A stretch of 64,000 nucleotides of DNA, from contig JADJRT010000018.1 in the NCBI GenBank assembly GCA_016712035.1, forward strand, positions 20,801 to 84,800, given 5' to 3'. The position numbers were made by a program, and so were the translations under genes. Source of the DNA: Flammeovirgaceae bacterium (GTDB lineage Bacteria; Bacteroidota; Bacteroidia; Cytophagales; Cyclobacteriaceae). Shown here in pieces: positions 47,601 through 58,249 of the stretch (the stretch's first letter is position 1; each line of letters starts with the position of its first letter). A model generated the notes under the pieces. That model had not been told where the DNA came from, ran no database searches, and worked only from the letters and a program-made list of their open reading frames with translations.

Positions 47601-50600
47601 AGAAAACAGTTCGGTGATAAATACTTTGCCAACCGCTACTTCGCCAGCCATCCTCACCAGCAATGTTGGAGCCTATGCTATTACGCCTGCTGGCGGAATC
47701 GATGATAATTATGATTTTAACTATGTGCCCGGCACCCTCACCATTACGAAAGGTTTAGTAACCGTAAACGCTGATAACCAAAGTCGGGTTTATGGTGTCG
47801 CCAATCCCACGTTGACCATGAGCTACTCAGGGTTTGCAAATGGAGAAAACAGTTCGGTGATAAATACTTTGCCAACCGCTACTTCGCCAGCCATCCTCAC
47901 CAGCAATATTGGAGGCTATGCTATTACCGCTGCTGGCGGAATCGATGATAATTATGATTTAACTATGTGCCCGGCACCCTCACCATTACAAAAGGTTTAG
48001 TAACCGTAAACGCTGATAATCAAAGTCGGGTTTATGGAGTTCCAATCCCACATTGACCATGAGCTACTCAGGGTTTGCCAATGGAGAAAACAGTTCGGTG
48101 ATAAATACTTTGCCAACCGCTACTTCGCCAGCCACCATCACCAGCAATGTTGGAACCTATGCTATTACGCCTGCTGGCGGAATCGATGATAATTATGATT
48201 TTAACTATGTAGCTGGTTCACTTACTATTACCAAGGCAACCTTAACAGCCACCGTGGATAACCAAAGTAAAACGTATGGTGCAGTCAACCCCGCATTTAC
48301 AATTTCTTATACAGGGTTTGCCAATAGCGAAACATCCTCCGTACTTGAAACACCTCCAACGGCATCGGCAGCGGTTACACCTACTTCTCCGGTGGGTACA
48401 TATCCCATTACTGCATCGGGTGGATTGGACAATAATTATTTATTTTCATTTTCGCCAGGCACATTAACGATAACAAAAGCCAGCCTCACAGCCACGGCAG
48501 TTAATGCAAGCCGCCTCTATGGTGCAGCGAACCCATCCTTTACAATAAATTATGTAGGGTTTTTGAATAGCGAAAACGCAGCCTTACTGGATGTGCAACC
48601 GACAACATCGACCACGGCCGACCTCGGTAGTGATGTGGGTACCTATCCTATTTCCGTAGTCAGGAGGATCAGATGGCAACTATACCATAACACCAGTTGC
48701 TGGTACACTTACAATTACCAAAGCTACGGTTACCGCGACCGCAGAAAATAAAACCCGGATTTATAACAGTGCGAATCCAACCTTTACTATTGTTTACGCA
48801 GGCTTTGTTAATGGTGATAATTCATCTTTTCTCGACACGCCACCAGTTGCTTCTTCAGCTGCCAATTTGAGCAGTCCGGTAGGGAACTATCCAATCACAG
48901 TTGCGGGGTGGGAGTGATATAAATTATGCATTCACCTATGTCAGTGGCCAATTAACCATCACCAAAGCAACTCCTATTGTAAGCTGGGCAACACCGGCAT
49001 CAATAACCTACGGCACTCCGTTGAGTACAACGCAATTAAATGCATCAGCTAGTGTAGCTGGAACATACAGTTATAATATGTCCATTGGAATAATATTGAA
49101 TGTATCCACAACACATGTATTGTCTGTCAACTTTTCTCCATCCGATGCAACTAATTATAATCCGGTAAACGGAACCACCGTAGTACTGGAAGTAACCAAG
49201 GCAACATTAACAGCCACCCCTAACAATCAGACCCGACTTTATGGAGCCGCGAATCCTGCATTTCCTATTTCCTACGCTGGTTTTGTAAACAGCGAAACGT
49301 TTCTTGTTCTTAATACGCAGCCTTTGGCTTCCTCAGCGGCCGGTAGCACTTCACCCGTGGGTCCTTATCCCATAGTTGCTTCAGGCGGTTTGGATAATAA
49401 CTATGAGATTGTTTATGTGCAGGGCACGTTAACGATTACAAAAGCCAATGTGACTGCCATTGCCGTAGACGCCAGTAGGGTATATGGTTCTTTGAATCCA
49501 TTATTCACAATAAATTATACCGGATTTGTAAATGGTGAGAATTCGTCTGTGTTGGATACAGCGCCCACAGCATCAACAGCTGCAACCTCTACGAGTGCTG
49601 CTGGAACCTATCCCATTACTGTTTCTGGCGGATCGGATATTAATTATACTTTTTCCTATACTCCGGGAACATTAACGATAACGAAGGCTACCGTTACCGC
49701 CACGGCTTCTGATGCCAGTCGCGTGTATGGAGTTGCCAACCCAACATTTTCAATTGCTTATTCAGGATTTGTGCTCGGAGAAAATTCCAGTGTGTTAAAT
49801 ATTCTTCCTTCGGCAACATCACCGGCCAACCTCACCAGCAATGTAGGCGTGTATCCAATAAACGTGTCGGGTGGCTCAGACAATAACTATTCATTTGTCT
49901 ATGAAGGCGCTAACCTGACTATTACCAAAGCAACCCCTGTTATTACCTGGGCAAACCCATCGGCCATTACGTATGGAACACCGCTCACGGCCACTCAGCT
50001 AAACGCAACAGCTAGTACTCCAGAAGCAGGAACTTTTGTGTATGCGCCAGGCTTAGGAACAATTTTAAATGCTGGGAATCAGGTTTTGTCTGTAAACTTT
50101 ACGCCTTCGTCTGCCGATGCAGTAAACTATAATCCGGTAAACGGAACGACTGTTTCTATTATTGTAAATAAAGCAACTCCTGTTATTACATGGCCAACCC
50201 CTGCAGGCATTACCTATGGTACTGCTTTGAGCGGCACGCAGCTAAATGCAACAGCGAGTATTTCCGGAGGAACTTTTGTGTATGCGCCAGGCTTAGGAAC
50301 AATTTTAAATGCCGGTAATCAGGTTTTGTCCGTAAACTTTACGCCTAAGCCTGCCGATATAGGAAACTATAATCCTGTAAACGGAACGACTGTTTCTCTT
50401 ATTGTAAATAAAGCAACGCCTGTCATTACATGGCCAACCCCTGCAGGCATTACCTATGGTACTGCTTTGAGCGGCACGCAGCTAAATGCAACAGCGAGTA
50501 TTTCTGGAGGAACCTTTGTGTATGCGCCAGGCTTAGGAACAATTTTGAATGCCGGTAATCAGGTTTTGTCCGTAAACTTTACGCCTAAGCCTGCCGATGC

Positions 50601-53600
50601 AGCAAACTATAATCCCGTAAACGGAACAACAGTTTCCCTTATTGTAAATAAAGCAACCCCAACAGTGACCTGGGCACCGCCCGGTGCGATTGCGTATGGC
50701 ACACCGTTAAGTGGTACGCAACTCAATGCTACAGCATCGGTACCCGGATCATTTATTTATACGCCCGCTACCGGAACAATACTTAATGCGGGAGCCAACC
50801 AGATATTAACCGTTAATTTTAATCCTTCCGATGCGGCAAACTATAATTCAGTCAATGGCACTACGGTTGTCATCACGGTTAATAAAGCGACTCCGACTAT
50901 TACGTGGCCAGTACCCGCAGCCATTACGTATGGAACAGCCTTGAGTGCCACGCAACTCAACGCAACGTCAAGTGTGCCCGGCACCATTGTATACACGCCT
51001 ACGCTAGGAACTTTTTTGAATGCCGGAGTTAATCAAATTCTCGCTTTGGATTTTTCTCCAACTGATGCCGCTAACTATAATCCAGTTATAAATGTTCAAC
51101 GACTCATTACCGTTAACAAAGCCAACCCGATTATTACCTGGGCCAATCCAGCACCTATTATTTATGGTACGCCATTAAGTTCTACCCAGTTAAATGCAAG
51201 TGCTAATGTGCCTGGCGTATTTGTTTACAATCCCGTAGATGGCACAGTTTTAAATGTGGGGGTCAATCGAATCTTATCCCTAAATTTTACTCCGACCGAT
51301 AATCTTAATTACAACGCAATTATTGGCCGTACGGCAACCATCACCGTAAACAAAGCAACTCCCATTGTTACCTGGACAACGCCACTCCCCATTAAAATTA
51401 ATGAACCACTAAATGCCACGCAGTTAAATGCTACCGCGAGTGTTCCTGGCACTTTTGTATATACACCATCTGTTGGAACAAGTTTTGGAACAGCCGGTAC
51501 GTACCCATTAACGGTAGCGTTTACTCCATCCGATGCAACTAACTACCATTCGGTTCCGAGTACGCAAGTTCAGATAACGGTTAACAATAAGGATAATCCG
51601 GTTGTAACGTGGGCCATTCCGGCAGCGATTACATATGGTGCAGCATTAAGTGCCACGCAGCTAAACGCTACAGCCAGTGTGCCGGGAACATTCACCTATA
51701 CACCTCCACTCGGTACCCTGCTTAATTCGGGTGTTGGTCAAACGCTGTCAGTTAATTTCGTTCCTACGGATGGAATCAATTATAACTCGGTTAACCGAAG
51801 TGTTCTGATAACGGTGAATAAAGCCAACCTGACCGCAACGGGTGTAAGTACCAGCCGGATCTATGGTGCTTCTAATCCCACTTTTGCCATTACCTATTCC
51901 GGCTTTGTGAATAGTGAGAACATAGGCGTAATCGACACCGCACCGCTAGCTTCCTGTTCTGCTATCGCGGGAGATAATGCGGGCGGTACATTTCCAATCA
52001 CTCCATCGGGTGGCGTTGATAACAACTATACGTTTACGTATGTAAATGGAACATTAACCATTACAAAAGCACCTTTAACGGCTAAGGCGGATGATAAATC
52101 GAGATCGTATGGACTTGCTAATCCCGCCTTCACGATAAGTTATACGGGTTTTGTCAATGGCGATACAGACAGCGAAATCACAAAACCGACTGCTGCCACC
52201 GTGGCAACTCCATTAAGTAATGTAGGTACCTATCCAATTTCTTTAACCGGAGGATCAGCACTCAACTATACCCTTACACTTCAGACCGGTCAGCTGACAG
52301 TGAATATTTCACCGCTTATTGCGCGAGCAGCTGATGTAGCGAGAATCTATGGCCAGGCGAACCCAACGCTTTCCATTGTATATATAGGTTTTTTAAATGG
52401 CGACAATGCTTCTTCCATCACGCCTCCCACCATATCGACACCAGCAACGCCAACCAGTGCCGTGGGAACTTATCCAATCACACTAAGTGGAGGTGCTGCA
52501 TTAAACTATGGAATTATTTTGCAGCCGGGCACTTTAACCGTTAATAAAGCCACTGTGCTGGCCACGGCAAATAATCAAACCAGATTGTATGGAGTAGCTA
52601 ATCCAGCACTAACAATTAGTTATACCGGTTTTGTAAATAGCGAGACGGCTTCGGTACTGGATGTATTGCCCGTTACAGCTACTGCGGCAACACCTTTGAG
52701 TGGAGTAGGTTCCTATCCGATTTCTATTTCCGGAGGATCAGACAATAATTATACCCTGACCTACGCAAACGGCACGCTATCTATAACCAAGTCAACCTTG
52801 ACGGCCACAGCGGTAAATGCCAGTCGCCTTTACGGTTCAGCCAATCCAGCATTCGTTGTAAACATCGCGGGTTTTAGAAACGGAGAAGATCAATCCGTTA
52901 TTGATGCACTTCCTGTAGCCACATCGGCTACTACATTGACAAGCATCGTTGGTTCTTATTCCATAACCGTTTCAGGTGGAACGGACAACAATTATACTTT
53001 TACCTATACACCCGCCACGCTAACAATTTCTAAAGCACCTTTGATAGCAACGGCAGCTAATGCCAGCAGACCGTATGGAACGAGCAACCCGGCCTTTATC
53101 ATAAATTATTCTGGCTTTGTAAATAGCGAAACCTCCACCGTTCTCGACACTGCACCTATCGCAAGTACCACCGCTATTGTGGCAAGTCCGGTAGGCAATT
53201 ATCCTATAAACGTAACGGCAGGTTTAGATAATAATTATTCCATCACCCCAGTAAACGGAACGCTTAGTATTGTAAAAGCTAATCCAATTATAACGTGGAC
53301 AAATCCAACCGCTATTATTTATGGAACTCCCTTGAGTGGAACTCAATTAAACGCAAGTGCGAATGTTCCTGGAGCTTTTGTTTATACACCAGCTAACGGG
53401 ACTGAACTAAATGCAGGCTCTGGCCAAACATTAACAGCAAACTTTAATCCTACCGATGCTACCAATTATAATCCTGTAATAGGTACCTCTGTGTCAATTA
53501 CGGTAAACAAAGCTATACCTGTAATAACCTGGTCAAACCCTGCAACGATTACCTATGGTACTGCGCTTTCTTCAACACAATTGAATGCAACAGCCAACGT

Positions 53601-55949
53601 GCCAGGATCGTTTGCTTATACTCCCACGAATGGAACGGTTCTTAACGCAGGTTCCAATCAGGTATTGTCGGCAAACTTTACACCTACAGATGTAAACAAC
53701 TATCAGATTGTAAACAATTCAACGGTTTTGATTTCTGTAAACAAAGCAACTCCGGTAATCACCTGGCTGCCACCTTCGGCAATCACCTTTGGCACTCCAT
53801 TGGGAGCTACACAACTTAATGCATCTGCCAATGTTCCTGGAACATTTACATATACACCGGCTTCGGGTACCGTTTTAAACGCGGGTGCCAATCAAAATTT
53901 GTCGGCAAGCTTTAGTCCCACCAATGCTACAAACTATAATCCGGTTACGGGTATCTCCACGCAGATCACGGTTAACAAAGCAAATCCGGTAATTACCTGG
54001 CCCACGCCTTTACCCATTGTTTATGGAACACCGCTAAGTGCTACCCAGTTAAATGCAACAGCCAGTACAGCAGGTACCTTTACCTATACACCACCAAGCG
54101 GAACGATTTTAAATGTGGGAGCGAATCAAATACTATCTGTAAACTTTGTGCCCACCAATTCTTCTAACTTTAATACGATAAATAGCACCACGGTATTATT
54201 AACGGTAACCAAATCCGCGCCCATTATTACCTGGTCAAACCCAGGAGCCATCACCTATGGAACAGTTTTAAGTTCAACGCAACTTAACGCGACAGCCAAT
54301 GTTCCCGGTGTATTTACGTACACGCCTGCTGTGGGAACCTTGTTAAATGCCGGTGCCAATCAGGTGTTGTCGGCCGATTTTATGCCAACCAACGCGGTTG
54401 ATTATAGTCCTGTGCTCGGCACTACCGTAATGATCACCGTTAATAAAACGAATCTTACCGCTACAGCGAATAATCTTACGAAGGCGTATGGCGAAGCGAA
54501 CCCACCTCTTGCTATAACGTACACGGGTTTCGTTAACGGAGAGATTCCGTCAGTACTGGATGTATTGCCCACGGCAAGCACTACAGCCACAACCAGTTCG
54601 TCTGTTAACAGTTATCCGATTACAGTTTCTGGCGGACAGGATAATAATTATACTATTAATTATGCATCGGGTTCACTCACAGTAAACAAAGCAATTCTTA
54701 CCGCTACTGCGGATAATCAATCCCGCCTACTGGGAACACCCAATCCAATACTAACGATCAGTTATACTGGTTTTGTTAATAATGATGGCGGGGGGGATAT
54801 TGATATAGTGCCGACAGTAACCACAACAGCAATACGGCTTCCTCCCCGGTAGGTGTATATCCTATCACACTGTCGGGTGGCAGTGATAATAATTATAGCT
54901 TAAATCTTGTTGCGGGAACATTAACCGTCACGCCTAATTTTCCACCTACCATCACTAGTTTTGAAATTACGACCAAAGAGGATGAGCAGTTTAATTTTAC
55001 CTATACCACGTTTGGCAATAATTTTAATAGCTTTTCAGGAAGTACCATTCAATATATTAAAGTGGTTACGCGCACCGCCAACGGAAAATTATTCTGGAAG
55101 GGAGCTGTCGTTTCAATCGGAGCAGAGATCACCGTAACCAATGGTGCTTTTGATAACTTCTTCTATTTGCCAAATCCAGATTTTGCAGGCTCTGATTCTT
55201 TCCGTTGGAATGCCTTTGAGGGTACCTACCTGGCGCCTCAGGATGCCACAGTAGCTATCAAAATAACAAAAGTAAATGATGTCCCGGTGCTTGCGAATAT
55301 TGAAACAACATCTATTCTTTATAGTCTGGGCGATCCGGCCGTTTTGATAACAAAATCTACTATCATTAATGATGTGGATGATAACTTCATTTTTTCAGCT
55401 AAAGTAGCTATTGCCGAAAATTTTGCTCAGGGTGATTTGCTATCGATGGAAACCGGGTTAAGCCTGGCGATAACTTCTTCTTACAACAAAACCACGGGCG
55501 AGTTGGAATTAAAAGGAAAAGATTCGCGGGCTAATTACGAAACCGCATTAACGAAAGTATTATTCAGTAGTCCGGTTTCAGGAGCTTCCATTATTTCAGA
55601 TAAGCGAATAGATATGGTTGTTAAAGACAGTTTAGATAACAGTAACGTAATTTCAAGAATTGCATCCATTACCGAGGTGTTTCCGGAATTGGATATCGTA
55701 ACCGCTTTCACTCCGAATGATGATGGCGTTAACGACACCTGGGATTTTGTAAATCTTGACTTTTATTCTGAAATCAGGATTTCTGTTTTTGATCGGAATA
55801 GTCGGAGTGTGTTTGAATGTTCGGGTAAAGATTGCGCGTGGGATGGTAAATTGAATGGGAAGATCCTTGCTCCGGGTCCATACTTCTATACGATCTATTT
55901 GAACGGAGGGAAACGAAAATATCAAGGTACTGTAACCTTATTGCGATGA
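44604..55949 (+). CDS. Giant MBG-repeat surface protein with type B secretion domain (frameshifted)
   Basis: About 3,780 residues once frames are joined. Order: signal peptide (LFLSVMLLLPVVSLRA); an ASH/HYDIN-like domain (FGNVDLLSTSSAITIVLTNL); one Ig-like YDG module; then about 40 MBG modules of two kinds. Class A (about 26; pattern SRxYGxANPxxxxxYxGFxN, ending LTITK) and class B (about 14; ITYGTPLSxTQLNA, ending in NYNPV) come in alternating blocks. A non-repeat region (about 54930-55680) follows, then a type B domain (TAFTPNDDGVNDTWDF). Modules are about 80 residues; eleven class A copies are almost identical. Shifts occur near 46048, 46450/46466, 46612, 46713, 47958, 48037, 48655, 48905 and 54831. 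Likely a long surface adhesin exported by the type IX system; the ATG at 44604 is preferred over the TTG at 44595. Confidence 0.85.
45564..48236 (+). repeat. Eleven tandem 243-bp near-identical coding repeats
   Basis: Units start at 45564, 45807, 46049, 46292, 46535, 46780, 47023, 47266, 47509, 47752 and 47994. The unit is 243 bp (81 codons); lengths of 242 and 245 mark single-base indels. Each begins with codons for GLVTVNADNQSRVYGVANP and ends with PGTLTITK. Differences are mostly single bases, many silent, plus a variable spot after LTSN (TGGYSIT, TGAYSIT, AGAYAIT, VGAYAIT). Such identity implies recent expansion or gene conversion. It also makes the copy number uncertain in any assembly. 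Confidence 0.95.
50161..50640 (+). repeat. Tandem 240-bp duplication of a class B MBG module
   Basis: Bases 50161-50400 and 50401-50640 are near-identical copies in direct tandem, coding for one class B module each (ATPVITWPTPAGITYGTALS onward). Differences are few (for example ACTCC/ACGCC near the start and ATAGGAA/GCAGCAA near the end). The preceding module (from about 49928) is a more diverged relative. It shows a second, independent expansion in the same gene. Confidence 0.9.
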
Positions 55950-56957
55950 AGGGTGTGTTGAAACAAGTATTAATTTTTCTCTCCTGTTTGCAGTGGCCTA
56001 TCAGGCGTTGGCACAAGAGGATGACTATACCCAGTACTACCTCAATCTGCCGGCTATGAATGCAGCGTACACGGGTATGGATGATTACCTCAATGTGAAT
56101 ACAGGGGTTAGAGAAGGCTGGAATAACTTTGGTGTTGAAAATAGTAATTTATATCTTGAGCGCATTTGGAACGTTAAACAGCGCAAGTCGATCGGGTCGT
56201 AGAAATAATTCGTTGCGAACGTCCAATCCTCAGGTATTTGAAGACATGCAGTCCGATAAAAATTCAGAAGGCGCCATGGGGTAGGGGGCATGATGACGAG
56301 TAGAACCGTTGGCCCTTATAAGTCCTTCGGAGCCTTTACGAATTATGCTTATCATTTGCCACTATCCGACAAATTGAATCTATCGTTGGGCACACGTTTA
56401 GGATATACGAGCCAGCGAATAGACTTTATGGGACTTACGGTTCGGGACGAGATTAACGATTTGTTTTACCAAAGCTTACTTCAATCGGGGCAAGGCACTC
56501 AAAATTCATTTTTGGTTGACTTTGGTACTATGCTTTATTCTAAGAAATTCTATTTCGGGGTATCTACCTCCAATCTTATTGTAAAGCGATTAAATGGCGA
56601 TCAATTATTCAACTTAAATGAAGGAGTGCGGTATAGAATTCAGTCCGGAACAGTTTTTCTTTAAGCCCAACAATGGAATTGTCTCCGGCAATTAGTGCCA
56701 CGTATCAAGAGAGCTATGACGTTCAGTGGATAGCAAACCTTCGGCTTCGCTATAAAAACCTGGTTTCTCTAGGAACGGCCTATACTTCCGATTCAAAGAT
56801 TTCTATTTTGGTAGGCCTCACCACAACTAATCTTTCCATCAACTATGCATATGATATCTATACCTCAGATTTGAGTGATTTTGATGTTCATGCACACGAA
56901 ATTGTGTTGGGGATCAATCTCTTTAATAAATACAAATTGAAGCCAAGATTTTGGTAG
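55946..56957 (+). CDS. PorP/SprF-family type IX secretion outer-membrane protein (frameshifted)
   Basis: About 337 residues. The ATG overlaps the giant gene's stop (ATGA). A signal peptide ends at AYQALAQ after a shift near 55990, and the mature start DDYTQYYLNLPAMNAAYTGM is the PorP/SprF hallmark (QYxxNxxxxNPAxxG-like). Later stretches such as YAYHLPLSDKLNLSLGTRLG, YFGVSTSNLIVKRL and LSINYAYDIYTSDLS give the alternating pattern of a beta barrel of about 14 strands. Further joins are needed near 56160, 56285 and 56662. In Flavobacterium johnsoniae SprF is needed to export and attach SprB, the type B adhesin encoded beside it; this pair has the same layout. Confidence 0.82.
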
Positions 56958-56959
56958 AC

Positions 56960-58131
56960 ATGATGAGAGCTTTAGCCGTTTTCGTTCTTGCAGTTTTAGT
57001 GGGACTTAGTTCCTCAGCCCAGGAGCTTGTCTTCAGTGAGCCCATTAAGTTAAGTTCGAATGTAAATTCAGAGGACGAGGAGTTGGGTGTAGTGCTTTCC
57101 AGCGATGGGAAGACCATGTATTTTTCCAGAGCTTTTCATGACAAGAACACGGGTGGCAAATATGCTGGAACCGACATCTGGATGTCGAAGAAAGATGACG
57201 AGGGCAATTGGATGCCAGCTGCCAATGTGGGTAGGCCCTGGAATAACAAACAGTCTAATTCGGTTATAGGTATCAATCAGGATAATACGGTTGTTTATTT
57301 ATTGAATGCGTATTCGAATAAAAGTGGCATTGCCTTTTCAAAACTAATCAATGGTACCTGGAGCGATCCTGAGGTTATTCCTATACCCGGCATAAACCGA
57401 AATGACTTTGTCGGCTTCTATGTGAATCCAGCGTTTGATGTGATCCTGATTTCTATGAAGGGTGCTGATAGTTTTGGCGAAGAGGATCTATATGTGAGTT
57501 TAAAAGATTCCTTTGGTAGGTGGATTGAACCTAAGAATTTGGGTACTACTATTAATACCAAAGGATTTGAGATTTCACCTTTTTAAGCAGCGATAAGAAG
57601 CGGTTATTTTTCTCCAGTATTGGGCATGGGGGGTATGGGGACGGGGATATTTTTGTTTGCGATCGACTTTTTGATTCGTGGGAAACGTGGAGTGTGCCGA
57701 AGAATTTGGGAGATAAGCTAAATACAGTAAATTTTGATGCATACTTTGTATTGAATGATAGCATGGGATATTTCCATGCGTTCAATCAAAAAGAAAGAAG
57801 TGATTTTATTCAGCTAAAATCAAACAACCAGACAAGTTTGTAAAGGTTGAAACAACTACACAATATCTTTCAGATAATGAGGTCAATGCTATAATTGGTT
57901 TTGAGCCGATAATGATATTTGATCCGGAGAGGATCAATTAACGGAAAAGCACAAAATGATATTAAAAAAATATATGTTTCAATTGTCAATCAGTCAGGTG
58001 TCAGATGCACACTGATTGCTTTAAAGCCTCCGGGAAGAATAGATTTGGAAATATATCAAAATCGCCTTTTTGCCGCATTGGATTACCTTAGGGTATTGGG
58101 GTTACAAGGTAGGGAGTTTCACTCGGATTAG
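56960..58131 (+). CDS. PD40 beta-propeller protein, possibly PorE-like with OmpA remnant (frameshifted)
   Basis: Starts MMRALAVFVLAVLVGLSSSA, a signal peptide. Repeated PD40/WD40-like blades follow: GVVLSSDGKTMYFSRAFHD, GTDIWMSKKDDEGNWMPA and, after a shift near 57585, RLFFSSIGHGGYGDGDIFV. A second shift near 57835 continues to IIGFEPIMIFDPE, and another near 57930 leads to INGKAQNDIKKIYVSI and YQNRLFAALDYLRVLGLQGR, which faintly resembles an OmpA-type end. PD40 plus OmpA is the layout of PorE, a type IX cell-wall anchor protein, so that is one reading. The C-terminal link is uncertain. It starts three bases after the porP/sprF-like stop. Confidence 0.6.
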
Positions 58132-58223
58132 CGGAGGAGACTAACTCAGAAAAAGAATGTATCAGAATCAAATTGTCCAAATGACATATTTTTTTTGTAC
58201 CGTTATGGCCCTTTAAATTTTTG

Positions 58224-58231
58224 TAACTTTG
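58224..58231 (+). promoter_or_regulatory. -10 element heading the polysaccharide cluster
   Basis: TAACTTTG matches TAnnTTTG exactly, 19 bases before the ATG of the Wzc-like gene. A TTG at 58195-58197 is too far (26 bases) to be a normal partner. The 118-base gap from the PD40 gene suggests this starts a new transcription unit. Confidence 0.55.
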
Positions 58232-58249
58232 TCTTTATTATATAGTTAA

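Noticed and set aside
45564..48236. CRISPR-like or satellite array
   Set aside because: Units are 243 bp, contiguous without spacers and stay in coding frame with MBG protein motifs, so they are protein-coding tandem repeats.
53703..54590. Antisense reading frames inside the giant MBG gene
   Set aside because: They are low-complexity mirror translations of the repeat codons, with no start context, signal or known domain.
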